Assembly (NCBI GenBank): GCA_020445315.1
Contig: JAGRGW010000103.1
Span: 1 to 38,250, forward strand
From: Gammaproteobacteria bacterium
Lineage (GTDB): Bacteria; Pseudomonadota; Gammaproteobacteria; Chromatiales; Chromatiaceae
Length of the DNA stretch: 38,250 nucleotides
Direction of reading: 5' to 3'
The notes beneath the pieces are model-generated. The model was not told the DNA's origin, did not search any database, and saw only the letters and a program-made list of their open reading frames with translations. Both the position numbers and the translations under genes were made by a program. Of the stretch, positions 16,529 to 25,987 are shown piece after piece (the stretch's first letter is position 1; each line of letters starts with the position of its first letter).

Positions 16529-17628
16529 ACGTCAGTTGCCGCGAGGCGGTACTGGCGGACCTGGCTGGCCTGGTCGAGCTGGAACGGGCCTGCTTCGACA
16601 GTGATCGCATCAGCCGTCGCCAGCTGCGTCACCTGCTGTCGCGCGCCAATGCGGTGGTGCTGCTGGCCGAGCGCGACGGCAAATTGCTCGGCGACGTCGT
16701 GATGCTGTTCAACCGTGCGACATCGACGGCACGCATCTACTCGATCGCGGTGTCGCCAGAGGCCCGTGGCCAGGGTGTCGCGCGACGCCTGGTCGAGGCC
16801 GCCGAAGAAGCAGCCTGGGAGCGCCAGCGCGCCTGGGTGCGCCTGGAGGTTCGCAAGGACAACGTGGCGTCCATCGGCCTGTTCGAGGGGCTCGGCTACC
16901 ATCGTTTCGGCGAGCACCGTCACTACTACGAAGACCATGCCGATGCGTGGCGCTACGAAAAGACCCTGCATCCATCGAATGGCATCGAACGGTTGCCAAT
17001 CGCCTATTACCGGCAGAGCCTGGATTTCACCTGCGGACCCGCCGCGCTGATGATGGCCATGCACGCGCTCGATCCGGACGTCGAGCCGAGTCGACGGCTG
17101 GAGCTGCGGCTGTGGCGCGAGGCCACCACCATTTTCATGACGTCGGGGCATGGGGGCTGTGGGCCCTATGGCCTCGGCCTCGCCGCGGCCAGGCGTGGTT
17201 TTCGCGTCGAGATCTTCGTGTCTGACCAGGGCGTCCATTTCGTGGAAACGGTGCGGGACCCGGAGAAGAAGCACGTCATTGGCCTGGTCCAGGAGGACAT
17301 GCAGGAGCAACTCGAGCAGCTTGGCGTGGCGATACACAGCGAAGAACTCTCGCCGGCACAACTGCGTACCCGGTTCCAGGCTGGCGCCATTCCGCTTGCG
17401 CTGCTCAGCTCCTGGCAGATTTACGAGGCCAAGGTCCCGCACTGGGTCGTGATCAGCGGGTTCGATGACCACTTTGTTTACGTCACCGACCCGTTCGTCG
17501 ACAGCGAGAAAGGCGAAACGGAGCTTGATTCCATCAACATGCCGATTGCCAATGACATGTTCAGCCGCATTGCGCGTTATGGCCGCCGTGCGTTGCGCGC
17601 CGTCGTCCTGATCAGCAGGGAAAAATGA
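16525..17628 (+). CDS. GNAT acetyltransferase fused to C39-like cysteine peptidase
   Basis: A 367-residue fusion beginning with GTG, whose last two bases belong to the stop of the methyltransferase (16525-16528). Residues about 1-150 are a GNAT domain with the acetyl-CoA motif SPEARGQGVARRLVEAA and the C-terminal VRKDNVASIGLFEGLGY motif. Residues about 155-365 are a papain-like, C39-type domain: Cys170 in DFTCGPAAL, His306 in PHWVVISGF and Asp322 in YVTDPF form a plausible triad. Such fusions are known next to RimK-like ATP-grasp proteins in amidoligase surveys. The GNAT part could acetylate, or form amide bonds on, a substrate, and the peptidase part could trim or cleave a peptide. The stop overlaps the ATP-grasp start by four bases. 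Confidence 0.85.
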   Translation: MNVSCREAVLADLAGLVELERACFDSDRISRRQLRHLLSRANAVVLLAERDGKLLGDVVMLFNRATSTARIYSIAVSPEARGQGVARRLVEAAEEAAWERQRAWVRLEVRKDNVASIGLFEGLGYHRFGEHRHYYEDHADAWRYEKTLHPSNGIERLPIAYYRQSLDFTCGPAALMMAMHALDPDVEPSRRLELRLWREATTIFMTSGHGGCGPYGLGLAAARRGFRVEIFVSDQGVHFVETVRDPEKKHVIGLVQEDMQEQLEQLGVAIHSEELSPAQLRTRFQAGAIPLALLSSWQIYEAKVPHWVVISGFDDHFVYVTDPFVDSEKGETELDSINMPIANDMFSRIARYGRRALRAVVLISREK

Positions 17629-19100
17629 GCGATTACATTCTGTTACTGGAAGACCCCGACAGCTGGCAACCCCCGCCGGCGCTCAGCCTGCCGCTCGTCA
17701 AGGCGAACGACTACCTGACCGATCCACTGTGGTCCGGTCGCAAAGGTCTGAAGGTCCTCAACCTGTGCCGTGACCGCGAGTACCTCGATATCGGGTACTA
17801 CTGTTCGCTCCTGGCTGAGGCACGCGGCCATCGTGTGCTGCCGGCGGTGCGGACGATCAACGACCTCGCGGAGAGCGCCAGTTACCCGGTCGACCTCGAG
17901 GAACTCAACCGCCGGGTGTCCCGCCTGCTGCGTCGGCGTCAGTCCCAGCTCGCCAGTACGCGGCTCGAGTTCGTGCTGGTGTTTGGCGAGGCGCCGCTGG
18001 TCGATCTCAACCCGCTCGGCCGCGCCCTGTACGAACTGTTTCCCGCGCCGCTGTTGCAGGTCGTACTGGAACAGCAGAACCTGTGGCACGTCTCGTCCGT
18101 GCGGATCCTTGCCCCCACGGAGCTTTCCGACGCCGACAGCGAGCGCTTCTCCAGCATGCTCCAGGTACGCCTTGCGGCAAGATGGCGTCAACCACGCGCA
18201 CGACGCCAGGCACGCTATGACATGGCGATCCTGCACAACCCGGACGAGGCCATGCCGCCGTCCAACCGGAAGGCGCTGACGAATTTCATCAGTGCCGCGC
18301 GCAAGGAGGGGATGGAGGCGGAGCTGATCACGCCGCAGGACTTCGATCGCATACCGGAGTTCGACGCCCTGTTCATCCGCGAGACCACGGCGGTCAACGA
18401 TCATACCTACCGGTTCGCGCGCAAGGCGCAACGGGAAGGACTCGTGGTCATGGACGATCCCGACTCGATCCTGCGGTGTGGCAACAAGATTTACCTCGCC
18501 GAGCGTTTGTCCGCCAACCGCCTGCCTGCGCCGAAGACCCTGGTCGTGCACAAACAGGCGGTCGAGAACCTGCCGGAGCAGCTCGGGTTTCCGATGGTAC
18601 TGAAGGTGCCCGACGGGTCCTTCTCGCGTGGCGTGATCAAGGTCGATGACGTCGACGAACTGCGGCGCGGGGTAAGGCAGCTGTTTCGCGATACCGAACT
18701 GGTGCTGGCACAGGCATTCATACCGACCGAATTCGATTGGCGCGTGGGCCTGTTGAACGGCGCAGGTCTCTACGTCTGCCAATACGGCATGGCCCCGGGA
18801 CACTGGCAGATAGTCAACCACTCGGCCAGCCAGAAAGGCCCGAGCTACGGCGATCACCTGACCCTGGCTGTCGAAGACGCGCCGGCAGAAGTGGTCGGCC
18901 TGGCTGTGCGGGCCTCGGCGATGATGGGTGACGGCCTCTACGGTGTCGACATCAAGCAGACGAAGCAGGGACTCAAGGTTATCGAGGTCAACGACAACCC
19001 GAGTATCGATGCCGGTGTCGAGGACACGGTGCTGGGAAATGAACTGTACCGGCGCATCATGGCCGAGTTCGTGCATCGCCTGGACCAGCGCGGCCGCTGA
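17625..19100 (+). CDS. RimK-like ATP-grasp ligase with RLAN-type N-terminal domain
   Basis: A 491-residue protein. Residues about 1-200 resemble the RLAN domain (RimK-like ATP-grasp N-terminal), including [10 protein letters not shown] and [29 protein letters not shown] wording. The rest is a RimK-type ATP-grasp: [36 protein letters not shown], an acceptor loop around [12 protein letters not shown] and the Mg-binding [10 protein letters not shown] near the end. ATP-grasp enzymes of this group join a carboxylate to an amine through an acyl phosphate, adding amino acids to peptides or proteins. It starts inside the stop of the GNAT/peptidase gene (ATGA), so both are made together. Canonical RimK is encoded separately at 35747. 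The natural substrate is not known to me. Confidence 0.87.
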   Translation: MSDYILLLEDPDSWQPPPALSLPLVKANDYLTDPLWSGRKGLKVLNLCRDREYLDIGYYCSLLAEARGHRVLPAVRTINDLAESASYPVDLEELNRRVSRLLRRRQSQLASTRLEFVLVFGEAPLVDLNPLGRALYELFPAPLLQVVLEQQNLWHVSSVRILAPTELSDADSERFSSMLQVRLAARWRQPRARRQARYDMAILHNPDEAMPPSNRKALTNFISAARKEGMEAELITPQDFDRIPEFDALFIRETTAVNDHTYRFARKAQREGLVVMDDPDSILRCGNKIYLAERLSANRLPAPKTLVVHKQAVENLPEQLGFPMVLKVPDGSFSRGVIKVDDVDELRRGVRQLFRDTELVLAQAFIPTEFDWRVGLLNGAGLYVCQYGMAPGHWQIVNHSASQKGPSYGDHLTLAVEDAPAEVVGLAVRASAMMGDGLYGVDIKQTKQGLKVIEVNDNPSIDAGVEDTVLGNELYRRIMAEFVHRLDQRGR

Positions 19101-19171
19101 CGGTTCCGCCGGCGCGAGTCCGCATTGGCGCGCCGATTCCGGTCACTGACGCAGACAACGCGCGGCCATTG

Positions 19172-20488
19172 ATGCAAGATAAGAGACTTCGGCGCGAGTC
19201 GCAGTCTGGGTTCTTGGCGATGATTGACGGTAATCCCCGCTATCTCGATCAGTTGACACGCAGCACGCTGGCACTGGTGCTGGCCGGTGGTCGCGGCTCG
19301 CGTCTGTACGAGTTGACCGAGCGACGCGCCAAGCCGGCGCTCTATTTCGGCGGCAAGTTCCGCCTGATCGATTTTCCGCTTTCCAACTGTGTCAATTCCG
19401 GCATCCGTCGGATCGGGGTGCTGACGCAGTACAAGTCGCATTCGCTGATCCGCCACCTGACGGAAGGCTGGGGATTCTTCCAGCGTGGCCTCGGCGAGTT
19501 CATCGAGGTACTGCCGGCATCGCAGCGGACCACCGGCGACTGGTACAAGGGCACGGCCGACGCGATCTACCAGAATCTCGACATCGTACGCACGCTGCAA
19601 CCGAAGTACGTGCTGGTATTGTCGGGAGACCACGTCTACAAGATGGACTATGGCGCCTTGCTGGCCCACCACGAACAGAACCAGGCGGACCTGACGGTGG
19701 CCTGCGTCGGCGTGTCGCTCGAGGACGCCAAAGGTTTTGGCGTCATGGGCGTCGACGACGGTTTTCGGGTGCGTCGGTTCGACGAGAAGCCGGCCGACCC
19801 CCAGCCGATGCCGGGATCACCGGATATCGCGCTCGCGTCGATGGGCAACTACGTCTTCAACACGGAGTTCCTGTTTCGCAAGCTCGAGGAGGATGCCCGG
19901 GATGCTGCATCCACCCATGATTTCGGTCGCGACATCATTCCTTCGATCATCGACGAGCATCGCGTATTCGCCTACCCGTTCCTCGATGAAGAAACCGGTC
20001 GCCAGCCCTATTGGCGCGACGTGGGCACGCTCGACTCGTTCTACGAGGCCAACATGGAACTGGTCAGCGTCGAGCCCGAACTGAACCTGTACGACCAGGA
20101 CTGGCCCATTCGCACCTACCACCCGCAGCTGCCGTCGGCGAAATTCGTCTTCCGCGATCCCGACAGGGAGGGCAAGGCGCTGGACTCGGTGGTTTCTGCA
20201 GGTTGTGTGATATCCGGCTCAAGCGTGGTCGACTCGCTGCTGTTCTCCAACGTGCGCATCCACTCTTACGGTACGGTCAGCGCGTCGGTGGTGCTGCCGG
20301 AGGTCGAGATCGGGCGGCGCTGCCGCATCCACCGGGCGATCATCGACCGTGGTTGCCGTATTCCTCCCGGCACCGTCATCGGTGAAGACCGTGCGGCGGA
20401 TGCGGAACGCTACCGGGTGACGCCAGGGGGTATCGTGTTGATTACGGCGCCGATGCTGGGTCAGCAGAGCACGGTCAGCCTCAGCTGA
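19172..20488 (+). CDS. glgC: Glucose-1-phosphate adenylyltransferase
   Basis: An ADP-glucose pyrophosphorylase of 438 residues. It has the nucleotide-binding motif [24 protein letters not shown], then [19 protein letters not shown], the GWGFFQRG and [12 protein letters not shown] segments, [10 protein letters not shown] with the metal-binding Asp, and FDEKP. The C-terminal left-handed beta-helix region is also present ([32 protein letters not shown]). It makes ADP-glucose from ATP and glucose-1-phosphate, the committed step of bacterial glycogen synthesis. The ATG at 19172 has no strong ribosome site; TTG at 19169 or ATG at 19220 are alternatives. No other glg gene is visible in the window. 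The gene lies 71 bases after the ATP-grasp gene on the same strand and may be read from it. Confidence 0.93.
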   Translation: MQDKRLRRESQSGFLAMIDGNPRYLDQLTRSTLALVLAGGRGSRLYELTERRAKPALYFGGKFRLIDFPLSNCVNSGIRRIGVLTQYKSHSLIRHLTEGWGFFQRGLGEFIEVLPASQRTTGDWYKGTADAIYQNLDIVRTLQPKYVLVLSGDHVYKMDYGALLAHHEQNQADLTVACVGVSLEDAKGFGVMGVDDGFRVRRFDEKPADPQPMPGSPDIALASMGNYVFNTEFLFRKLEEDARDAASTHDFGRDIIPSIIDEHRVFAYPFLDEETGRQPYWRDVGTLDSFYEANMELVSVEPELNLYDQDWPIRTYHPQLPSAKFVFRDPDREGKALDSVVSAGCVISGSSVVDSLLFSNVRIHSYGTVSASVVLPEVEIGRRCRIHRAIIDRGCRIPPGTVIGEDRAADAERYRVTPGGIVLITAPMLGQQSTVSLS

Positions 20489-20515
20489 CCGCGCGGTTCT
20501 GGGGCGGGTGCCGAC

Positions 20516-20785
20516 TTACTTGCTGTCCTTGGAGCCGGCCGTGAAGCCCATACTCTTTGCCATGGCTTCCCAGAACGACGCCTGGAGTGATTCCACGGAC
20601 TTAAACTGCTCGCTGGTCGGAATGAAGAATTTCATCAGCTGGGTCGGGTCATTGGCGTCGATCGAGGCCAGGGTCTTCTCGCGAATCTTCTCGATGATTT
20701 CCTGTTGCATCGGCTCGATGTTCGGCAGGCCCATCATGGTCCGCATTTCCTGGGGCGTGGCGTCGATCTCAATGGTTACCTTCAT
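20516..20785 (-). CDS. DUF6489-like small protein downstream of phaC
   Basis: An 89-residue protein starting MKVTIEIDATPQEMRTMMGLP, with a helical middle (MQQEIIEKIREKT) and a C-terminal stretch containing FFIPTSEQFKSVESLQASFW. The wording resembles the small DUF6489 family, which I recall near PHA genes; no function is established to my knowledge. A strong ribosome site (GGAGGTAA, minus strand, 20791-20798) fixes the start. It lies 72 bases after phaC on the same strand, separated by a 9-bp hairpin, so it is probably co-transcribed. A phasin-like or granule-associated role is possible but unproven; the sequence does not show a typical phasin. Confidence 0.72.
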   Translation of the reverse strand: MKVTIEIDATPQEMRTMMGLPNIEPMQQEIIEKIREKTLASIDANDPTQLMKFFIPTSEQFKSVESLQASFWEAMAKSMGFTAGSKDSK

Positions 20786-20811
20786 CGTGTTACCTCCGGC
20801 TTGACGGAACC

Positions 20812-20835
20812 GGCAGGCGCGATGCCGCGCCTGCC
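20812..20835 (-). repeat. Intercistronic hairpin between phaC and the DUF6489-like gene
   Basis: A perfect 9-bp inverted repeat, GGCAGGCGC (20812-20820) and GCGCCTGCC (20827-20835), with a 6-base loop. It follows the phaC stop on the minus strand and has no T-run after it. It could stabilise the phaC message or partly terminate transcription before the small gene. Confidence 0.5.
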
Positions 20836-20857
20836 CACATCGTGTGTCGGTCCAGGA

Positions 20858-22579
20858 TCAGTTGGCGCGTGCCATGACGTACGCGCCGGGGGCCGACTCG
20901 ATCGGTGGAAACGCCTCGCTGCCGACCTGCTCCGGCGCTGCGACCTGCTTGCCGCCCTGGTTCTTCAGCCACTGGTCCCAGTTGGTCCACCAGCTGCCGG
21001 GCTGGCTCTCGGCGGTCTCCAGCCAATGGTCGGCGCCCTTGCCGAGCTCGCCGCCGATCCAGTAGTTGCGCTTGTTCTTGCTCGCCGGGTTGATGACACC
21101 GGCAACGTGACCGCTGGCGGCCAAGACGAATTCCATGTCGCCTTTCAGCAGTTCGGTCGATTCGAACGTGGTCTTCCACGGCGCGATGTGGTCGTCGATC
21201 GTCGACAGGTAATACACCGGGCAATCGATCTTGCCGAGGTCTACCGGCACGCCGCACAGTTCGATGCCGCCGGGTTTCGCCAGGTTGTTCTCGAGGTACA
21301 TGTTGCGCAGGTACCAGGTGAACATGGCCGACGTCATGTTCGTCGAGTCGCTGTTCCAGTAGAGGATGTCGAAAGGCGGCGGCGTCTTGCCCTTCTGGTA
21401 GTTGTTGATGACGTAGTTCCAGATCAGGTCGTTGGCGCGCAGCATCGAGAACGTCGTCGCGAGCTGCTTGCCCGGCATGACGCCGCCCTCGCGCAGCCTG
21501 AACTCGTGCTGGTTGACCTGGGATTCGTCGATGAAGACACCCAGTTCGCCCGGGTCCGAGAAATCGAGCAGCGTGGTGAAGAAGGTCGCCGATGCGAACG
21601 GTTTCTTGCGCCTCGCGGCCAGTACTGCGATCGTCGTCGCCAGCAGGGTTCCGCCGATACACCAGGAAACACCGTTGATCTTCTTGGAACCGGTGATTTT
21701 CTGCACGGTCTCGATCGCCGGAATCGTGCCTTCCTCGAGATAGTCGTCCCAGGTCTTGTCGCCGAGCTCCTCATCCGGGTTGCGCCACGAGATGATGAAG
21801 ACGTTGTTGCCCTGTTCGAGACAGTAGCGGACGAAGGAGTTGTGCTCGGACAGGTCGAGGATGTAGTACTTGTTGATGCAGGGCGGCACGATCAACAGCG
21901 GCCGTTCGTTGACCTGCTCGGTCATCGGCTTGAAGTGGATCAGCTGGATGAGCTCGTTCTGGAACACCACCGAGCCCGGCGTGGTGGCGATGTTCTCGCC
22001 GAGCTTGAACGCCGACTCGTCGGTCAGGCTGATGCGCCCCTTGTCCATGTCCTGCATCAGGTTCTCCAATCCCCTGACGAGGTTCTGGCCGTGGGTCTCC
22101 ATCGTCTCCTTCAGCACTTCGGGATTCGTCAGCGCGAAGTTGGCCGGTGACATCGCATCGATGAACTGGCGCGTGTAGAAGTCACACTTGGCTTTCGTCG
22201 CATCGTCCAGGGTCGAATCCGCGACGAGATTGTTGAGCCAGCGCGAGCTCAACAGGTACGACTGCTTGAGGTAGTTGTGCAGTGGGCTCGTTTCCCATTC
22301 CTCGGCAGCGAAACGCCGGTCACCGCGTTCGGCCTGGACGAGCGCTGGGGCCGACGGGTTCCACATGTTCATCCAGAGGTTGAACTGGTCCTGGTAGAAT
22401 CCGGTCACCGAGCGGAACCATTCCTCCGGACTCTCAATGGCGCGTGTAACAATGGTGTTCCACGCATTCGTGAACTGCGACGCCATCTCCTGCGACTCGG
22501 CCAGGGAAAAGTCCTTGATCAGGTTGTGCCCCTTCGTGGAGTACTTTGCAAACAGTTCCTGGGGGTTGATTTCGTTCAT
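20858..22579 (-). CDS. phaC: Class I polyhydroxyalkanoate synthase
   Basis: A 573-residue synthase of usual class I length. The nucleophile is Cys307 in the lipase-like box GVSWCIGGTLLA. The probable Asp and His are in STIDDHIAPW and AASGHVAGVINP. The N-terminal region includes EWFRSVTGFYQDQFNLWMNMW, as in PhaC1-type enzymes, and the middle has PLLIVPPCINKYYILDL and NVFIISWRNPDE. It polymerises hydroxyacyl-CoA (typically 3-hydroxybutyryl-CoA) into PHA on granules. The start at 22579 is supported by AGGAGA just upstream; the frame is open to 22687 but that part is not conserved. No phaE is present, as expected for class I; phaA and phaB are not in the window. It is divergent from pyrC. Confidence 0.95.
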   Translation of the reverse strand: MNEINPQELFAKYSTKGHNLIKDFSLAESQEMASQFTNAWNTIVTRAIESPEEWFRSVTGFYQDQFNLWMNMWNPSAPALVQAERGDRRFAAEEWETSPLHNYLKQSYLLSSRWLNNLVADSTLDDATKAKCDFYTRQFIDAMSPANFALTNPEVLKETMETHGQNLVRGLENLMQDMDKGRISLTDESAFKLGENIATTPGSVVFQNELIQLIHFKPMTEQVNERPLLIVPPCINKYYILDLSEHNSFVRYCLEQGNNVFIISWRNPDEELGDKTWDDYLEEGTIPAIETVQKITGSKKINGVSWCIGGTLLATTIAVLAARRKKPFASATFFTTLLDFSDPGELGVFIDESQVNQHEFRLREGGVMPGKQLATTFSMLRANDLIWNYVINNYQKGKTPPPFDILYWNSDSTNMTSAMFTWYLRNMYLENNLAKPGGIELCGVPVDLGKIDCPVYYLSTIDDHIAPWKTTFESTELLKGDMEFVLAASGHVAGVINPASKNKRNYWIGGELGKGADHWLETAESQPGSWWTNWDQWLKNQGGKQVAAPEQVGSEAFPPIESAPGAYVMARAN

Positions 22580-22789
22580 CGCGGTCTCCTGATCTGGGTT
22601 ACGCCGTGGTTGTAATCGGTATTTTTTCGTCGAAGTATATGTGACTTGGCAGGTCGACGCTTTCGTGATCCGGACGAGAAAACCCAATGAAGTTCATAAC
22701 GAAATACCAATGGTTGGCGCCCGCCGGCAAATCTGCAGCGATTCCTGTCGTTGTTCGCCGACAACGATCCTGAAACGACGGTAACGAAC

Positions 22790-23812
22790 ATGGATACACT
22801 GACCCTCACTCGACCCGACGACTGGCACGTTCACCTGCGGGATGGCGACATGCTTGCCGCCGTGCTGCCGGACACCGCCAGGCAATTTGCCAGGGCGATC
22901 GTCATGCCCAACCTGAGGCCCCCGGTTCGCATGGTGTCGGAGGCGGCGGCTTACCGCGAGCGCATCCTGGCGGTTCTGCCCGCCGGTGCCGATTTCGAAC
23001 CGCTGATGACGCTCTACCTGACCGACAACACGTCGCCGGATGAGATCGCCAGGGCCAGGGACAGCGGTTTCGTACACGCGGTCAAGTACTACCCGGCGGG
23101 CGCGACGACCAATTCTGACTCAGGCGTCACCGATATCCGCCGTGTGGACGACGTCCTGGTGGCGATGCAGGACGTGGGGTTGCCGCTGTTGATGCATGGT
23201 GAGGTCACGGACCCCGACGTCGACCTGTTCGACCGGGAGGCCGTGTTCATCGAGCGTGTCCTCGCTCCCCTGCTGCAGCGACAGCCGGCGCTGAAGTTGG
23301 TCCTGGAGCACATCACTACGCGGCAGGCAGCCGAGTTTGTCGCTGCGGCACCCGCGAACGTCGCTGCGACCATCACCGTGCACCACCTGCTGTACAACCG
23401 TAACGCCTTGTTCCAGGGTGGTATCCGGCCGCATTACTACTGCCTGCCGGTACTGAAGCGCGAGACACATCGCGAGGCACTTGTCGCGGCGGCGACGAGC
23501 GGCAATCCCAAGTTCTTTCTCGGCACCGACAGTGCACCGCACGCCACCCAGGCCAAGGAGGCTGCCTGCGGTTGCGCCGGCATATACACGGCGCACGCGG
23601 CCATGGAACTCTACGCCGAGGCGTTTGAATCGGCCGGTGCACTGGAGCGGCTGGAGGGCTTCGCGAGCCATTTCGGCCCGGATTTCTATGGCCTGCCGCG
23701 CAATACCGACACGATAACGCTGGTGAAAGACAGTCTCCTCGTGGCGGCCGAACATCCGGCGGGTATCACGCCGCTGCGTGCCGGGGAACCGTTGGCCTGG
23801 CGTTTCGCTTAG
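22790..23812 (+). CDS. pyrC: Dihydroorotase (E. coli PyrC type)
   Basis: A 340-residue dihydroorotase of the short, class II PyrC type (E. coli has 348). Visible are the metal-binding [13 protein letters not shown] at the start, the carboxylated-lysine segment [37 protein letters not shown] wording (here ITVHHLLYN) with the second-site His, and FLGTDSAPH with the catalytic Asp. It closes carbamoyl-aspartate to dihydroorotate in pyrimidine synthesis. The ATG at 22790 starts right before the conserved domain; its ribosome site is weak, and a TTG further up (22751) is in frame but less likely. The gene stands alone, divergent from phaC. Confidence 0.95.
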   Translation: MDTLTLTRPDDWHVHLRDGDMLAAVLPDTARQFARAIVMPNLRPPVRMVSEAAAYRERILAVLPAGADFEPLMTLYLTDNTSPDEIARARDSGFVHAVKYYPAGATTNSDSGVTDIRRVDDVLVAMQDVGLPLLMHGEVTDPDVDLFDREAVFIERVLAPLLQRQPALKLVLEHITTRQAAEFVAAAPANVAATITVHHLLYNRNALFQGGIRPHYYCLPVLKRETHREALVAAATSGNPKFFLGTDSAPHATQAKEAACGCAGIYTAHAAMELYAEAFESAGALERLEGFASHFGPDFYGLPRNTDTITLVKDSLLVAAEHPAGITPLRAGEPLAWRFA

Positions 23813-23959
23813 TTAGGACGGCGGGCAGGGGCCGGCGATGCCTGCTGCACGGCGTGCACTGTCGTCATGCAGACAGGCGCTTGACGTGTTTGTTGGCCTT
23901 TCGCGTGTGAATCCGAACCGTGCGCCGTCGACACGTGCCAGCGGATTTACGAAGCGGGC

Positions 23960-25987
23960 ATGACACCGTTCTCGCTGCGCGCAGACTGGCGCTTGTGGCT
24001 CGTTGCCCTCGTCGTGCTGGCGGCCTGGTTCGTGGCGATGTTGCGTGTCGAGCCGGATCCGAGGCCGACCGTCGACCAGCTGCTGTCCACCCCGATACTC
24101 GAGCAGAGTCGCAGGCTCGAATCTGCCTTCGGCATCGAGCCCGGGTATGCCGTGCTGTTCATGCCGGCATCGGTGCCTGCTGCAGTCGCTCGAGACCTGA
24201 CGGCGGCTGTGCGTGAGATCGCACAACCCATCTGCCTCGCCCGCGAACGCGGCAAACCGTGGCGGGCTTGTGGCGCGGGAGCCGGGCCGGACGGGTGGGC
24301 GCGAATGCTGCTCCTGCCAGATGCGCACAGCGCCAGGGGTCTCGAACACGCCAACCGTTACCTGCAGCAGTTGCAGGGCGTGATCGGCGCGCACGCGACG
24401 GCGCACATGGATGAGATCGTCCTGAGCGGCAGTGCCGACCTGAGGGTCGAATCCTGGCGGGCCGGCAGCCGGACCATTCGGGACGTGGCCCCGTGGCTCG
24501 CCGGCTTGCTAATTGTCATCCCGCTGCTGATGTACCGATCCCTCGGTGCTGCGCTGTTCATCCTGCTCAATGCGTCGACGACGACGCTGTTGCTGATCTT
24601 GAGTGCCGGCGACATCCGAGCGCTGCACCTGCTCGTCATTCCCGTCACATGGGCGATCGCAACGCTTGACGCCTGCCACTTTCTCGAGCGGATGCGACTG
24701 CACGTCGTTGCCCGGCACGTGCAGCCGAACAGGCGCGCACTGCACGAATTGCTCGGACCGATCGGCACGACGTCGCTGACGACCCTGGCCGGTTTTCTCG
24801 CGTTCGCGTTACAGGACAGTTCACCGTTGCTGCGCGAGTTTGGCCTTCTCGCGGCGTGCGGTACCGTCATGGCTTTCGGGGTTACCTGGTTGCTCGGGTA
24901 CTTTTTGCCGGCCACTGTCGTTGCGTCGTGCACGACGGTGTCTGCCTTGCCGGCAACAGCTGCCACGGCGCAACTGGTCCGTGCGTGTTTGCGCCGTCCG
25001 GCAGTGCCTGCCGGGTTCTGGACTGGCGTGCTCTTGCTTGCCCTGCTGGCTGGCCTGCAGACAGGTGCATCGACACTCGTTTCGCACCCGTTCGTACCCG
25101 GTTCCGCCGCGGCCGAGCGGTTGCAGAAGCTGACCCGGGAGACGGGTATCGACGGCCTGCCCCTGCACCTGTTCCTCGATGCGACGAGCGGACATGGCGA
25201 GACTCGGGAGCAGCTGCTCTCGTCGATGGGCCTGTTGTCCGACTACCTGTCCAAACTCGATGAGTCTGTGCTGGTGCTGCCGTCGACAACTGCATCGGGT
25301 ACGTTCCAAGTCCACGCAGACCACACCAGCGGCTGGTTCGACGCGGCGCGCGGGCGAGCACGAATCACGCTGCTGCTCGGGCCGGTTTCGCAGGCGCGCA
25401 TGGAGGAAATACTCGATTGGATCGGGCACTTCGACCGCACCATGATGGGACATCACAGCGTGACGCCCGGCGGTGGCGCCTACCTGCACCACCTCCTCGA
25501 GCGACAGGCGATCAGCGGTGCCATCGAGGGTGCCGTGCTGTCGGTTGTGGCCATACTGGCTTGCCTGGCACTGGCGTTCAGGCAGTGGTGGCCGGTCCTG
25601 GTTGCTGGCGTAACGACGCTTTTTCCTTTCGTGGTCGTGATTGGCCTGATGGGCCTGTTGCACATCGATTGGTCGTTGGCGCTGCTTCCGTTGCCGGCGG
25701 TGCTGTTCGGGCTGGCGGTGGACGATGCGGTGCACCTCTTGTGGCGCGGAAATCGCCGGTTGGACAGGGTCGGACAGATCGAGACAAACGTCCGCCGTTC
25801 GGCAACGTCGCTGGTGACGACGACACTGATTATCGCGTTCTCGCTGGCGACGCTGGCTTTCTCGGACCTGTTGGCCAACCGGCAGCTTGGCCTGCTGCTG
25901 CCGGCCGCCGTCGTGGTTGCGCTGTTGATCGACCTGACACTGCTGCCTGCCATGATCAGATTTCTTGAACGCAGATCACCTCGATGA
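23960..25987 (+). CDS. MMPL/RND-superfamily membrane exporter
   Basis: A 675-residue membrane protein with two repeats of the RND/MMPL plan. Each has one N-terminal-type helix, an extracytoplasmic domain, and a bundle of about five helices. The first bundle is about 165-330 (DVAPWLAGLLIVIPLLMYRSL onward); the second is about 510-670. The second contains the GLAVDDAVHLLW motif at about 585-596, whose paired aspartates suit proton coupling. The first bundle lacks a matching aspartate pair and has AIATLDACHFLERM instead. Members move lipids or other hydrophobic molecules, or act as sterol-sensing-like carriers. No partner fusion protein or outer-membrane channel gene is near. Its 3' end overlaps the antisense neighbour by 32 bases. 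Confidence 0.8.
   Translation: MTPFSLRADWRLWLVALVVLAAWFVAMLRVEPDPRPTVDQLLSTPILEQSRRLESAFGIEPGYAVLFMPASVPAAVARDLTAAVREIAQPICLARERGKPWRACGAGAGPDGWARMLLLPDAHSARGLEHANRYLQQLQGVIGAHATAHMDEIVLSGSADLRVESWRAGSRTIRDVAPWLAGLLIVIPLLMYRSLGAALFILLNASTTTLLLILSAGDIRALHLLVIPVTWAIATLDACHFLERMRLHVVARHVQPNRRALHELLGPIGTTSLTTLAGFLAFALQDSSPLLREFGLLAACGTVMAFGVTWLLGYFLPATVVASCTTVSALPATAATAQLVRACLRRPAVPAGFWTGVLLLALLAGLQTGASTLVSHPFVPGSAAAERLQKLTRETGIDGLPLHLFLDATSGHGETREQLLSSMGLLSDYLSKLDESVLVLPSTTASGTFQVHADHTSGWFDAARGRARITLLLGPVSQARMEEILDWIGHFDRTMMGHHSVTPGGGAYLHHLLERQAISGAIEGAVLSVVAILACLALAFRQWWPVLVAGVTTLFPFVVVIGLMGLLHIDWSLALLPLPAVLFGLAVDDAVHLLWRGNRRLDRVGQIETNVRRSATSLVTTTLIIAFSLATLAFSDLLANRQLGLLLPAAVVVALLIDLTLLPAMIRFLERRSPR

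Noticed and set aside
17643..19076. 477-codon minus-strand frame opposite the RLAN-ATP-grasp gene
   Set aside because: Entirely antisense to a well-supported gene and without recognisable motifs.
20705..22150. 481-codon plus-strand frame opposite phaC
   Set aside because: phaC is unmistakable on the minus strand; the plus frame is Arg/Val/Asp-rich and featureless.
22749..22766. CGTTGT/ACAACG inverted repeat just before pyrC
   Set aside because: Only six base pairs and close to the start codon; too short to call an operator or attenuator.
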